A stretch of 64,000 nucleotides of DNA, taken from the NCBI GenBank assembly GCA_026122225.1, contig JANEZZ010001623.1, positions 703,501 through 767,500 on the forward strand, read 5' to 3'. Shown in pieces: positions 1 through 11,914 of this stretch; within the stretch, counting starts at the first letter, position 1, and every line of letters starts with the position of its first letter. The translations under genes were made by a program, and so were the position numbers. The notes under the pieces were generated by a model. The model was not told where the DNA came from, did not search any database, and worked only from the letters and a program-made list of their open reading frames with translations. Source of the DNA: Heloderma charlesbogerti (Eukaryota > Chordata > Lepidosauria > Squamata > Helodermatidae).

Positions 1-64
1 GATGCCATGGTGTGCTTATTATGATCGCTCTTATAATCATCTCCATAAAACTAAGCAGTTATCC

Positions 65-256
65 AGGAACGTAGGAAGCTGCCTTATACTGAGTCAGACC
101 ATTGGTCCATTTTAGCTTGATGTTGACAGGAAGCACTGAATGGTTCTTCAGGCTTTCAGGCAGGCGACTTTCTTAGCCTTACCTGGAGATACCAGGGATT
201 GAACGTGGGACCTACTGCAGGCAAACCATCTGCTCTATCCATGACTTATGGCCCCA
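65..256 (-). repeat. tRNA-derived SINE (reverse orientation)
   Basis: On the minus strand this reads as a tRNA-like head followed by a unique tail ending in the complement of TATACTGAGTCAGACC. The same tail occurs in plus orientation at 63204-63405, where the Pol III boxes are better preserved. The B-box-like segment (GGGATTGAACGTGGG as written on plus) is near 191-206. The copy is diverged and non-functional. Confidence 0.7.
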
Positions 257-1817
257 TCTGTCTTATACCAGTCCCCCTAGCTGGGAAGGGTCTCCTCTTC
301 GGTGCAGATCCACCACCACCACCACCCCATACTAAACCTGTAAGTATGTCTCCTGATCCTATGTGTGATTATTAAGAAGAAACACATGCACACACAAATT
401 CAGTGAGACTCGCTCCAAGGAAGTGTACATGGGATGGTAGCTTTAATTTTGCAAGACTCCTTCCATTCGCAAGACTCCTCCTCCCATCTTCACCAGCTAC
501 AAGACAGTAGTCTCTGAGCAGGAATCCCACAACAACACCGTATGGAATGCGGTCAATCACTTGGTGAGGCTCTCTGATGGGACATGGGTGCTTTGAACAA
601 AGCGGGGCTGTGTTGAAATTTGCCTTAACTGCATTGAGTCCATGTGTAGAATCCCAAATTCCCTTTTATTTTTTCATCCCTTGCACTAAAACAAAAAACC
701 TTTCCTTTGCTTGAGGGACCAACGTGTTTTTTTGAACAACTGAACTTCTGCACTGATTGCCAGCTTTGGGGGCTTCTATGTATTTCCCCTTGATTGCTTT
801 AACTGTAATCAATTGAGTGACAGCTGTCTAGTCTTGTGATAGACTTGGCATATTATTGATATCCATTTTTCTGCCTCCGGTATCTCACTCTTGCCTTAGC
901 AATGCTTTGTTTCAGCAGTGTGGTGCATTGAAATTAGTTTTCACCTTCCCTCTGATTGCCCTTTGCCTGATTAACCGGGGGCACGGGGGTGAATTTCTAT
1001 TTTCTTCCACGCTGGTACTTTATTCTAGTCAAGGTTTTCTGTTAAAACTGGCTTCAGTAGTTGTCTTTGTTGCTGATGCATTTCAGTTGTCTCAGCTCTT
1101 TGCGGTATTTTCTATTGCAATAAGCTATCACAATACTTCAAATGTCCTTGAGTTCATTGCTGTTGTTTTGATGTCCATGTTAAGAACTGCTTTGGGGCTC
1201 ACTACAACTTCGGTGGGATGTAATATATTTGAAATCAGTTTACAGGCAAAATATATATTGCTCCCCACCCCATTCTCACCTTCTCTCAGCAATATCAGCT
1301 CTGTACCTGGAATGAACAGCTGAGCCGATTCACTATATTTGCAAAATAATCTTCTAGGTAGAAATAAAGTTAACTTCCTGCAAAATCAGTGCTGTTTGTT
1401 AACAGAATCCATGTTAGACTTCCTACAACGCCAAAACTTTGACCAATATTGAATTTGTGGGTTGATTCCCCCCTCGACTCAGGCTATTTGGTATAATATT
1501 GTCCAGCAGCAGTTAATAGCTGCCTTGAGATAATTAAAGCATAATATTTATTTTCATCTGTTGGTAAAAAAAACTCAGAGATGCTGATGGCCTCATTTTG
1601 TTACAGCTTCCAGTTCTACTTTATAGCACAGAGCAAAAGTTTGAGATGACCTTGTCACCAGATGGATTTTAAACCCGCCAAATCAGAATTTGACAGGTCA
1701 CCTTGAGGGTGGGGGGAGTGAGCTCTTTGTGGTGACATTTGAGGTGTGTTTCAGCTGGTAGAGAATAATCCCTTGAGCCTTTAACCTCTGCTGAGCTTCA
1801 CTGAGTATACTGTAGGA
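257..1817. other. No recognised gene or element
   Basis: There is no exon, RNA gene or repeat I can name here. A 155-codon open frame (856-1323, plus) has no recognisable domain. DNA upstream of the first KCNG1 coding exon would be expected to be intron or 5' flank. Confidence 0.4.
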
Positions 1818-2048
1818 CTACAGAAGAGCCCTGCTGGATCAGACCAAAGGTCCAACTAGTCAGCATCCTGTTCTTCACAGTGGCTGACAAGATGTCTTCG
1901 ACAAACCCACAAGCAGGACTTGAAGGCAATAACTCTCTCCTGTTGTTTTCCCCCAGCAACTGGTACTTGGTAGCATGTTGCTTCTGAAACCTGGAGGGTG
2001 AATTTAGCTATTGTGACTAGTAGCCATTGATAGACTCTTCTTCCATAC
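1818..2048 (+). repeat. Middle-repetitive squamate element
   Basis: The segment begins with GCTGGATCAGACCAAAGGTC and runs to the CCATTGATAGACTCTTCTTC region. The same family appears in reverse at 6965-7228 (GGTCTGATCCAGG near 7196), and a fragment lies near 11490-11550. I recognise it as a recurrent squamate repeat but cannot give its family name. Confidence 0.55.
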
Positions 2049-2642
2049 AGAAAAGTCTGTGAATGAAATAACTGAAGAACACTTTAAAGTTCTTGTGGTA
2101 ATGACTTCTTTTGGAAAGGCCATTCATTATATTGGTATTTACACTGCACTAGAGCATATATTACTGTTGGAAGGGGAACAGAATAAATAACAGTTCAGAA
2201 GTTCTAGAACATCAGAAGTCTGTTCAGACTTTTACAGTTTCCTTTGCAGGAAACCGTGACTTATAGTGCATTATCATTTTCACCCAGGGAATGGCTCTAA
2301 AATTGCCTGCACCACAAAATGGTAGCAAGCCTTTTTTCACAGGATCCCTGATTACATCAGAGATGCATTGCAGAAATCAAAATGCTGCAGAGGAAGTTTG
2401 GAAGGGGAAAAAAGAGAAAAGAATCCAAAGTGGAATTTTAATAATGAAGTTGCTGCTCCTCTTTCTTGTTTTGGGAAATGCATATTTCTCTGATCCATAT
2501 GGCAAAGTCTTATTGAATTCTTGTTGACAGAGAACCAGTCATACGCCTTTTAAATTTGATTTGGTCAATAGGAAGGAAAGAAAGTCTTTCATCACACTAA
2601 GTGAGATTAGTTGCTTAGGATACGTGCAGTCTCTTCCTATGC

Positions 2643-2706
2643 ATGTTTATTCAGAAGTAAGTCTAATTGTATTCAAGTGGAGCTTACTCCCAAGTAAGTG
2701 TGGATA
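2643..2706 (+). repeat. Short dispersed repeat, GCTTACTCCCAAGTAAGTG type
   Basis: This carries the motif TTCAGAAGTAAGTCT followed by GCTTACTCCCAAGTAAGTG. The pattern recurs at 15357, 22317, 29408, 31938, 32222, 38528 and 63478 in both orientations, so it is a dispersed MITE-like or ancient repeat rather than a gene. Confidence 0.6.
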
Positions 2707-2868
2707 AGGAATGTATCCTTTATTGCTCAGCTCAGCTGCTCTCAATGTGGTCTCTGTATGTCTCCGGTTCTTTCTCATATACATACAAGCAGGAAAATAC
2801 TGCAGCACTGTGGAATAAGGAACGCATTCAGTGATATTTTCTTGGTTAAACAAATAGCTGCTATACAT

Positions 2869-2983
2869 CAGCCTCCCCCAATCTGATGCTTTGGACTGCA
2901 ACATCGGCCATGCTGGTTGGGGTTGATGGGTGTTGTAGTCCAATACATCTGAAGGGCACCAGTTTGGGGAAGGCTGTTATACG
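2869..2983. repeat. Palindromic MITE (TTGGACTACAAC family)
   Basis: The two ends are reverse complements (GCCTCCCCCAATCTGATG against the complement of CACCAGTTTGGGGAAGGC), and the centre carries TTGGACTGCAAC / GTTGTAGTCCAA. Related copies lie at 11059, 17868, 45602 and 59778. Confidence 0.7.
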
Positions 2984-3556
2984 TCATTTGTACCACACAG
3001 AAACCTTCTTGTGCTAGGTGCTGTGCAAAGGCATAAAACAAAACATGAAGAATGGTTTCAATTCTCTTCCTGCAGCAAGACAGTACACAGAATTATATGC
3101 CTCTGCTTTCATGCAGCCCCCCCCTCACATGCACGCACACACCAATCCCTATTTTCCTGTAGCTCTCCAAAAATCATACCTCTTTCTGCGTCACCAAAGG
3201 TGGATCATCACTCCACATATTGGCACTCTGTGCCATTTCCAGTCCAGCTTTGCCTACCCTCCCTTGTGGATTGGATTGATGACCCCCACACTACCTTGTA
3301 CAAGGGTGCAAGGATTTGAAAAGGGATTTAGCTGACTGGTTATCTCTGATTGATGGTCATCTCCTCCCAGCCAACTTGAGCAGGAATTCCAGAGGTCAGA
3401 AGGACAGTTTCAGTGCTCTGAATAGCATTTTGTCCCTACCCTGTAGAAATCAGAAGCATGCAAAATAAGCAGACACATTTCACCATAGAACCTGAAGAGG
3501 GATCCTCAGAACCCTTTCTCCGTATGCTCCTAAGGGGAGTTCCAAGCAATCTTCGA

Positions 3557-3580
3557 ACACACACACACACGCACACACAC
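3557..3580. repeat. (CA)n microsatellite
   Basis: A run of CA dinucleotides with one CG interruption. Confidence 0.9.
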
Positions 3581-4090
3581 CCTGATGGCAGAACAGGGAA
3601 CTGCATCATCTGGAGGGGCTATCAGCTGTGCTGAATACAACCAATTGTTTCACATTCTGTATATTAGCTTGCTTTTCTGCTGAGTGGTTCATTGTCTGAG
3701 GAGAGTATTATTGCCATATTGCATGTGGGGGTTGGGGGTAGTAGTGGCTTTCCTAAGACCACCAAGCATATTAGTGGCTGAGGTGAAATTTGACCCAGTG
3801 ACTTCCCAGTTCAAAAATTTTAGCTGTTTACACAGTGCCATTTCTCAAGGCAAAAAGCTTTTATCAGGAAAAGAGGTAATTCTTAAGCCAGCCTGTCTGT
3901 AAGTATAATAAGTGAGCTACTCAGGGCCGGTTCAGACATAGCAGAGCCCCCCATGTGAGTGTTTTGGGAAAATGTGGGGCCACCACCATGGAGGCTCTTC
4001 ATCTGTGTTGACAAAAAGCCTGTATGTGAAGGTAGGCACAGGAACCTTTCTTGCATCCATTTGTCCATCCAGCTCAGTGATGTTGACACT

Positions 4091-4214
4091 GATCAGTAGC
4101 AGCTGTCTCTGCTTTCAGACAGGGACCTTTTTGAATCCTTCCTGGTGATGCAGGGATTGAACCTGGGACTATCTGCCTGCAAAGTATGCACTCTACCACA
4201 TGGAGCTACAGCCC
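4091..4214 (-). repeat. tRNA-derived SINE fragment (reverse orientation)
   Basis: The complement of a tRNA-like head is visible: GGGATTGAACCTGGGAC (B-box complement) near 4152, then a segment ending at the complement of GGGCTGTAGCTC (A-box region) near 4205. It is the same family as 65-256 and 63204-63405, truncated in the tail. Confidence 0.65.
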
Positions 4215-4315
4215 ACTTTGTGGGGTAACAGTACATGAACACCCTCATTCTTGTGACGGCAGGAGCTAGAAAACGTTTTTCCATACCATACCAGGGCATA
4301 GTCTGAAGGCACATG

Positions 4316-4462
4316 AGGCAGCAACCTTGCTCAAGCTAAGCAGGTTTGGGTCTGGTCAGTGCTTGGAGGGGAGACTACCTGGGAACCACATGTAGCCACC
4401 TTGAGTTCCATGATGGAAGAAAAGTGGGATATAAATATATTAAATAAATAATAAATAAAAAT
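4316..4462 (+). repeat. 5S-rRNA-derived SINE
   Basis: The segment AGCTAAGCAGG TTTGGGTCTGGTCAGTGCTTGGAGGGGAGACTACCTGGGAA follows the internal promoter half of vertebrate 5S rRNA (AAGCTAAGCAGGGTC, GGTTAGTACTTGGATGGGAGACC). It is followed by a unique segment and an AT-rich AAATAAATAA tail. A real 5S gene would need its 5' half and a T-run, so this is a SINE. Confidence 0.7.
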
Positions 4463-5021
4463 CTTTGTGGGAATTGTGAGCCAGTAACAGGTATGGGAGA
4501 GTCTTATTCTGCAGTGTAGGGGTGGAGAGACTTTAGGACTACAAAATCTACCTTATCAGGGCCCCACAGAATACTAGCCAAAGTCAGTCACAAAATGGCA
4601 GCTTAGGGGCAGAGCCAATCACAAAATGGCAGGTTTGAAGTAGAGCCTAGTGCAGGGATAGGCAGCATGGCCCCCACAGGCACCAGTGCACCCCCAGACA
4701 CCATTCTTGGCACCCACTAGGGTGCCATACCCCTCTCTCTTTTCTTTTGAATTAACACATTGAATTAACACACTGGCAGCTGGGATTACTTCAAAGCAAA
4801 GTGAGGGCTTCCAGACGCTGCCGTCTTCATTTCCCATGACTGTGTCTGGGCCACACATGGGGCTCAGAGACATTCTTAGGAAATGGAGACAGCAGCTGGC
4901 TCTTGGCCAAGGCTTTCCTCTGCATTGCACCTAGTCACCAAGAAAAAGAAAGGAAAAAGGAACTCCTGTAAGCAAGCTCAGAGGGTTCATGGAAAGTAAT
5001 TACCCCACTCCGTTCTGTGCT

Positions 5022-5995
5022 GGTCAGGCTGCAACTGGAGTACTGTGTCCCATTCAGGATGCCACATTTGAAGAAGGATATCAACAAACCAGAACATGTT
5101 CAGAAGAGGGTGGCAGATGGCAAAGATGGTGAGGAGCCTCGACACCTACAAGGAATTGGGTATATTTAGCCTGGAAAACAGACAGTTAAGAGGCAATATG
5201 ATAGCCATCTTCAAATATCCAAAGGGATGTCATGTAGATGATGGAGTAAATCTGTTTTCTGTTGTTCCAGATAGATCCTGGGAAGGCAACCTTTTTGGGC
5301 ACATTTGGCAGTTTGAGAAACTGTCCTTGGAACCACCACAAAATGGCTGCCATGAGAGCCGTGGCTAGTCACAATAGACAAGTAACCTGCCCAAAAAGCC
5401 TGGGTACAAGGCAGAGGTGTGGTCTGAGCCCCAACACTCTAAACAGCTCCTTTGAACCCACAGCTTTCAGCATCAACAGAAAACTATTTCACAGAAGGCA
5501 AATTCTGTTTCTCCCCTACCTTCTCCTTTGCCAGCTGACTCATTTCCCCCATCTCTTTTTCTCTCTCACTCTGGATCACCATCCATAGATGCACTCTCTC
5601 ACTCCACATATACACACACTCTTACACATTCACAATCTCTCACACACAAACACACGTGCATCCCATGTATCCATCATGCAAGAGGCGTGGGGGGGGGAGA
5701 TATTGGCGGGCATCAAGAAAGCTGCTCTAGATGGCAGGACTCGAACCAACAGGTTCCAATTACATGAAAGGGAATTCTGACTAAACATTAGGAAGAATGT
5801 CCTGATGGTACGAGCATTTCAATAGTGGAGTAGACTGTCTCGGAAGGTGGTGGACTCTCATTGGTTAGAGGTTTTAACGCAGAGGCTGGATGGCCACCAA
5901 TCAGGGATGCTGTACCAATGGAGTTCCTGCATTGACAGGGGGGTTGGTTAGATGACCTTTGAGGTCCTTTCCAGCCGCATCACCTGGCAGAGTAT
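5022..5995 (+). mobile_element. CR1 LINE 3'-end fragment, interrupted
   Basis: Segments 5022-5275 (TACTGTGTCCCATTCAGGAT; then a stretch encoding the conserved LENRQLRGNMIAIFKYPKG-type C-terminus) and 5715-5995 (ending GACCTTTGAGGTCCTTTCCA) are consecutive parts of a CR1 3' end. About 440 bp of unrelated sequence lies between them. The frames are broken, so this is a dead, 5'-truncated copy. Confidence 0.75.
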
Positions 5996-6469
5996 AAACT
6001 GATGGAGCACACAAGAAGATGGTTAATTCCCTTGCTCTTGTGGTTACTCATTTTTTCTCATTAGCCACAGATGTACATCTCCAGTATTGCTGACCCTGCT
6101 CTGCTCTAGGAGTTCTCAATTCATTAAGTTTAAATAGCATTTCAATACTTGACTGTTTTTGAGAGAAGGGCTCCCACATAAAGGTCAAATCCAAGCTCGA
6201 TGCATCTCCATACATTACACATTTTCCAACACACCAGCTGCCAGATCTCCATCCGGAATTGACGGTGGTGCTTTTGCAGTTTATCCAAGTTGAATGGCGA
6301 ATGTGCATAAATGCCGGACGGCAGAGAGACATTCACATGAAAGCGTGAAGAATGTGTACAAACAGACTACTCAAACAGAGAATGTTGTTCGCTGTGTGGT
6401 CACTCTGCACAGTCTCCAAAAGATATTGAAGAATGTTCAGAGAGTAAGAGTATATTCATTTATTTGCAT

Positions 6470-6760
6470 TTAAGAAATTTGTATGCTGTTTATTCAAGAA
6501 ATGTATATGCTGCATTTCAGGGCAAAGTTGGCTTACAGACATAATTCAAACAATATAAAACAAATTTGTATAATGCATACAAAACAATATAAAACTAAAA
6601 ATGGCAGTGGCACAACACTTTTAGTAAAACACAGATAGAAACATAGAAACTTTTAAGGTCTATTTAAAAGCTAACAAAGAAGGGGACATATGTACTTCCT
6701 TCTGGAGAGAGTTCCAGAGATATGGGGCAAATCTGACCGTGTAGTTGAGAGAAAGGGTGA
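6470..6760 (+). repeat. Middle-repetitive element fragment
   Basis: This contains TGCATTTCAGGGCAAAGTTG, AAACAATATAAAAC runs and GAGAGTTCCAGAGATATGGG. The same order of blocks, in the same orientation, occurs at 56165-56600. The family is not identified. Confidence 0.45.
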
Positions 6761-6964
6761 CCACAGGAGACACCATGTGAGGAAAGTGGCTTGTAGCATC
6801 CAGGCGATGTGCAGGGTTGGCAAGTGACATCAGCCTGTGCTTGGGCACAGGCCATGCAACTGGAGAGTAGCAGCAACAGCAGCAGCATGCTAGGAAGAAA
6901 AACGGTGTCTGTCCAATTCCGCTCTGCATCACTTTTGAACATATTGAGTCGTACGTCATTCATT

Positions 6965-7228
6965 CAGTCTTAAGTCTACTCTGTCTGGCTTTAAAATGGG
7001 ACTGGTCAAATTCATGGCGGAGGAGGAGATCAATGGCTACTAGTCCTGATGGCAGTATGCAGTGTGCCTCTGTACACCAGTTGCTGGGGAACATGGGCGG
7101 GGGGTTGCTGTTGCACTCATGTCCTGCTTGTGGATTTCCCACAGGCAACTGGTCGGCCACTGTGTGAACAGAATGCTGGACTAGATGGAACTTTGGTCTG
7201 ATCCAGGAAGGCTCCTCTTATGTTCCAT
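6965..7228 (-). repeat. Middle-repetitive squamate element (reverse orientation)
   Basis: This is the same family as 1818-2048, seen in the opposite orientation: GGACTAGATGGAACTTTGGT then CTGATCCAGG near the right end, and AATGGCTACTAG near 7033. Confidence 0.5.
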
Positions 7229-7751
7229 TTCTGCATTAATTTGTGATTTAAAAAAAATCTGAATAAAACATTGCATTTTATTGTAAGATAAAGAAATCGT
7301 ATAAATTTCAGAAAAGTGCAAAATAAGAATGCGTTCCGATCTGCATATTTGTTTGTGAGGTGCGGATGAGTTTGGTTCACATCCAAATGTGGACTGAATT
7401 AAATCCTCAAGTATCCCTTTTCATACCTCTGCTAGGTGCTACTGGCCTCCCTCCTGGCATGGAGCCTGCACGATGCAGCCCCCTGCTCCCCCAGCCCTGA
7501 CACCGTCCTCCACTGACATCAAATTACACTCTCTGGTGAGACCAGGCTCCCTTGGGTTACAAACCAATGGCAGCAGATGGGTTGTGCTTTCACCCCCCCC
7601 ACCCCCTGCTCTGCTACTTTGCCAGTGCCTCCACTCGCAGAAGGGCCCTCTACCCAATTTGGGGGGGGTCCACCTTCACCCCTGTACCACAGCTCACCCC
7701 ATTCAGGGTCTTTTGACTCTCTGTCCTGGTTTGCCCGATCAAACAGCCTGC

Positions 7752-7775
7752 CTAAATAAATAAATAAATAAATAA
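7752..7775. repeat. (AAAT)n microsatellite
   Basis: About six AAAT units. Confidence 0.85.
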
Positions 7776-8100
7776 GATGACCCACCCCCACTGGGTTCGG
7801 ATGACACAACAAGATGTGGTTTGAATATTCAAAATGGCCGCCTGCCTGCACTGCATATTCAACCTGTGGCTTGTCATCCAAAGCTGGCGGGGGTGGGTTG
7901 TGCAAACATTAAACGACCTTTGCATCCATGTAGCATTCTCAAGGGGCTGGAACGCCTGCTGCGGGAAGGAGGGGACAGGGAAGTCCACTTCCACCAGCAC
8001 AGTTGATCCAACATAAATCTGGATCTGACACTGACAGATTTATGGTGGCATAAAATCGTCCCTGCTATTACATGGGGGAAAACACAAATTGAGACTGAGT

Positions 8101-8168
8101 TTTTTTTTTCTGCTGCAGAAATCAATAGCTGGAGCATCAAAGTGATGTGAAATAACCTGGTGACCAAG
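8101..8168 (+). other. KCNG1: Splice acceptor and 5'UTR of first KCNG1 coding exon
   Basis: A T-rich tract followed by CTGCTGCAG puts a strong acceptor AG at 8117-8118. The remaining 50 bases before the ATG would be 5'UTR. This predicts an upstream noncoding exon, which I cannot place. The A at -3 of the ATG (AAGATGA) is a favourable start context. Confidence 0.6.
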
Positions 8169-8927
8169 ATGACTCTTTTACCAGGAGAAAATTCGGACTA
8201 CGACTACAGTGCTCTGAGCTGTGCTTCAGATGCCTCCTTCAACCACACTTTCTTTGCTGAAACAGAAGCTCTCAAAGGAGTCTTTTACCAAAGAGCCAAG
8301 CTCATTCGCCCTGGGGAAGAACTCTATGAACACATTCATCCAGAAGACCGAAAGCACCACATCATCATAAATGTAGGTGGCTTCAAATACTTTCTCCCAT
8401 GGACCACTCTGGACGAGTTCCCCATGACCCGCTTGGGGCAGCTAAAATTTTGCAACAACTTTGATGACATCCTCAATATTTGCGACGATTACGACGTGAC
8501 CTGCAATGAGTTCTTTTTTGATCGCAACCCTAGGGCGTTTAGGACCATCTTGACTTTCCTGCGGGCAGGGAAGCTCAGACTCTTGAGAGAGATGTGTGCT
8601 CTTTCATTTCAAGAGGAGCTGCTTTACTGGGGCATTGAGGAAGACAACCTGGAATGGTGCTGCAAGAGGAGGTACCTGCAGAAGATGGAGGAACTTGCAG
8701 AAATGAATGACACAGAGGATGACTTCATTGATAGTGAAAACCAGTGCGAAGCAGTGGTGGAAACAAAAGCTGGCCATTGCATGAAAAAGTTACAAGATAT
8801 GGTGGAGAGGCCTCAGTCTGGGATTCCTGGGAAAGTATTTGCCTGTTTATCAGTGCTGTTTGTGACTATCACGGCAGTCAACCTCTCTATCAGCACCATG
8901 CCTGGCTTAAGAGAGGAAGAGGAGAGA
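8169..8927 (+). CDS. KCNG1: KCNG1 (Kv6.1) coding exon 1: N-terminus, T1 domain and S1
   Basis: This encodes residues 1-253 of Kv6.1, a modifier subunit that is silent alone and co-assembles with Kv2-family subunits at the plasma membrane. The N-terminus MTLLPGENSDYDYSALSC is diagnostic of KCNG1 rather than KCNG2, KCNG3 or KCNG4. The T1 tetramerisation domain covers about residues 64-170, from the IIINVGG start to the EMCALSFQEELLYWGIEED segment. An acidic linker (about 177-192) and the S1 helix (about 221-242, GKVFACLSVLFVTITAV) follow. I chose the ATG at 8169 over the in-frame GTG at 8160 because it matches the family N-terminus. The exon ends after AGA at a GTAAGT donor (8928-8933), phase 0. 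Confidence 0.96.
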
Positions 8928-9931
8928 GTAAGTTGATCTTAAGATGGTAAAGCATCACCCTGTAGCAAACCTATGCATTGTCACTCATCCTGTCTCTGTA
9001 GGGGAGGGGTGGGTAACATGCAGGCTACATGTGGCTGGCACCACCGAATTCAGGATTATTATTTATTTAATGGCATATAGAACGTCCAAAGGGTGAAATT
9101 TAGCTTTCAAAGAAGCTAAATTTGACCTGTTTGGTGCACTGTAGCGCTACAGACACCATTAAACAAAAAAAGTTAAAATGTTTTTGGCACCCTGCAGAAT
9201 GGCCCGTGGGGGAGTCCAGGGGGGAAAATGGCCCCAGACCTTCCACAGTTGCCCACATCTGCTGTGGGGAGTAAAAATTGTCTTTGGATATGGGGGAAAA
9301 TCCTTTGAAAATGAGAATAGGTGGTTTGATGATAATGCTGATCATTTTCAGGCCATCAATGGGTCATGAAAGATTGACATAAATATATGCAAGCTGGTAA
9401 CAATTGGTTTGGGGTCATATCCTTGGGAATTCATTTGCAAGGCTGGTCTATGGTCACAGCCAAACAAATAGAGCCTATTCTTATTTCCATTAGAGCCACC
9501 TTCCCCATTCTGATACCCTCCAGTTCTGTTGGGCTACAGGGATGGCAAGAGCTGTAGTCTACAAAGAAGAGAAGCAGGTTCTTGAGATGCAAAAAAAAAA
9601 ATTATTGTAGGAAGCCCAACACATTTCGGGCTTTTTCTTATTTTTAGGCCTTCTTCAAGGGGCTGTAACATTAATGGTAATAGAAATTACAAATAAGACA
9701 AAACACACAATTAAAACATTACTAAAATACCAATTGCCACAGGGGCTTATACATGTATAACTTTCTTATAAAAAAATTCTGCAGACTTTTTTCTCAAGTA
9801 TGAAGTTACATGTTATTCTTAGTAAATAAGCAGTTTTTATGGGGGTTTTATAGATCATGGGAGTTGTAGGCCAAAACATCTGGAGGGTCACAAGTTGCTC
9901 ACACCTGGTCTAGGAGGGTCACAAGTTGCCC

Positions 9932-10010
9932 ACATCTGATACCACAGCACTGCTGAAGCTAAGCAGATGTGGACATGATTCTGCTCTTGGTTGGGAGACT
10001 GCTTAGAGCC
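9932..10010 (+). repeat. 5S-rRNA-derived SINE fragment
   Basis: GCTGAAGCTAAGCAGATGTG, then GCTCTTGGTTGGGAGACTGC, parallels the 5S internal promoter half, as at 4316-4462. It is diverged and truncated. Confidence 0.55.
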
Positions 10011-10220
10011 CTAATGAAGAGGATATAGATAATAATTTTAAAATCCTTTAAAAACAGAAATAACGCAAGTATCTTGAGGGACCAAAAAAGGAAAAGATCA
10101 TAGACTGCAACTGCTGTCTGCATATGAGAGCAGCAATTCCAGAGGGAACAGGAAGGAGAAAGGAAGCAGGAAGTGGGCAGGGGGGACAATTAATAGGGAT
10201 GAGATTTGGCTGGGTGGGTT

Positions 10221-10303
10221 CCTTAGAGCACAATGCTGGCTGGGGCATGCTAGGAGTTGTAGGACTTTTTTCTGTCTAAACATGCATAGGATTGTGCCTT
10301 TAA
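10221..10303. repeat. Palindromic MITE fragment (AAGTCCTACAAC family)
   Basis: The right half reads TAGGAGTTGTAGGACTTTTT, TCTGTCTAAACATGCATAGG, ATTGTGCC. It matches the right arms of 46630-46760 and 53848-53952. The left arm is degraded here. Confidence 0.55.
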
Positions 10304-11058
10304 CGTTTGAAACAGGCATCTCTGGCAGTTAACGAGATCCAGGATACAGGGGACTTCTGCCAATAGCAGCCAACTAAGCAAAGCTGTCACACCCAAATAG
10401 ACCTCTTCTACCTGGGCACACACAGACTCTTTAGGGGCCCTCGCTTACGTGGCTTTTAAGAAGGATTAGACAAATTCATGGAGAATAGGTGAACCATGAT
10501 ATTCAGTGATGTGGGGTGGAAAATTTCCCAGTGCTTTATTTTTCTGCAGAAAATTTTCCAGTTCATTAATAAAAATGAATGGATGGCAATTGCAAATACA
10601 ATATTAGGCAAGGCTGGTAGTTTCAAAGTTGTAATTAATGTCACTGAAATACATATATGTCTCAGAGTAGAATGGAACTAAGAAATGGTGGCAGCGAAAC
10701 TGAAAGTTCTCCAACAACCTTTGTGGAAGAGAGTTGAACTCTGTTGAAAAACAGTGGCTGTCGGCATAACATGTGCAGTTCTTTGGGTTGCTGAAACAGT
10801 TCTCAGTACCTTTGTTCCTTAAATTTAAACAGTGTAAGGAAAGTACATGCTATTGTCTTTAAATTTTTACAGGTATTCCAATTAAAATTTCTCCGTAATA
10901 TAACATTTAAATTGCATCATGTGTGCTTTAATTTCCCCCCTCAAATATTTCAGTCAAATACTTGTGCTGTATTGGGATGAAAATTAACTTGGGGTACCTT
11001 TTTAGCTCCCCCCCCCCCAAGTACAGTAAAATAAACATGCTAAATTAGATCTCTCTAG

Positions 11059-11178
11059 GGCAGGAGTAGACAACTTGTGACCCTAAAGATGTTTTGGCCT
11101 ACAGCTGGCATAGCCAGTGTTGAGGCATGATGGGAGTTGTAGGCCAAAACTTCTGGAGTTGCCCACCCCTGCTCTAGG
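11059..11178. repeat. Palindromic MITE (TTTGGCCTACA family)
   Basis: The left end GGGCAGGAGTAGACAACTTG is the imperfect complement of the right end GGAGTTGCCCACCCCTGCTC. The inner arms GATGTTTTGGCCTACAGCT and GGGAGTTGTAGGCCAAAAC also pair. It is a short foldback with no coding capacity. Confidence 0.7.
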
Positions 11179-11233
11179 GCATTAGAACATTTTCCAGTGC
11201 AAAGTGAATAGTTTGCTGTGCAAGTGACCCTGA

Positions 11234-11281
11234 TTTGCACTGGAAAATTTTCCATACAAACGGAAAATTTTCCAGTGCAAA
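11234..11281. repeat. Perfect 20-bp inverted repeat in KCNG1 intron
   Basis: TTTGCACTGGAAAATTTTCC (11234-11253) is the exact reverse complement of 11262-11281, with an 8-base spacer. Degenerate copies of the same words (GAAAATTTTCCAGT, TGGAAAATTTCCCAGTGC) lie near 10516-10566 and 11190. It is probably a foldback remnant. Confidence 0.75.
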
Positions 11282-11551
11282 TAACCCTATGCAAATGAAC
11301 CTAATTTGCATTGGAATAATTTCCGGGGGGGGGATTCAATTCAGAATTTTCCAGAAAACCCACATCACTGTTGATATTAGTAGTGATACTAAACAGAACC
11401 TCCCAACCAGAGGCAGTCTGCTTCATAATACGTGATCTGGTGACAATCAATAGGAAAAGGCTCCCGAGGGGCATACGATTAGCCACTGTTGGAAACAGAA
11501 TGCAATCTAGATGGCCCTTGGTCTCATCCAGATGGGCAATTTCTATGTTTT

Positions 11552-11914
11552 TAGGGTGGCCATGTGTCCTCTTTTACAGAAGACAGTCTTTTATTTGAAG
11601 GGCTTCCAGAGGATCGTCCTCTATTTGAAGGCATTCTCTGTTGGAAAGGCAGTACCATCCAGTTCCAGTTTAAAGATAATTAACCGTAAGAACTGTTGCT
11701 CATCCACAGTTAGCATCTGAACACCAGGCTGAACAGGCAGGCCCACAGGTGACCTGGTCACAGTCTTGTACCCCATGGTGAGATGTACCATAATTATAAT
11801 AATTATTTCTGAATTTGCATGTAGACACATGCAAATCTTATGCAAATCAGTGTCCTCTTTTTTGGTGATGCGTTTCCTCTCTTTTTTGGCGATTTGTAAG
11901 TGACCACCCTAGTT
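11552..11914. mobile_element. Non-autonomous hAT-like element (TAGGGTGGCC ends)
   Basis: The ends are inverted: TAGGGTGGCCATGTGTCCTC at the left and the complement of TAGGGTGGTCACTT at the right. Relatives lie at 31003-31296 and, as a fragment, at 38268-38338. I could not resolve a clean target-site duplication, so the hAT assignment rests on the ends alone. Confidence 0.55.

Noticed and set aside
856..1323. 155-codon plus-strand open frame
   Set aside because: No domain, no splice context and low-complexity hydrophobic composition. Probably chance or a repeat antisense.
4316..4390. 5S rRNA gene
   Set aside because: Only the internal promoter half is present, followed by a SINE body and an A-rich tail.
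8160..8168. In-frame GTG giving three extra N-terminal residues on KCNG1
   Set aside because: Vertebrate translation would use the ATG at 8169, and the family N-terminus starts MTLLPG.
8928..8936. Read-through of KCNG1 exon 1 to a TGA at 8934
   Set aside because: GTAAGT is a strong splice donor, and joining to 11987 restores the conserved sequence in phase.
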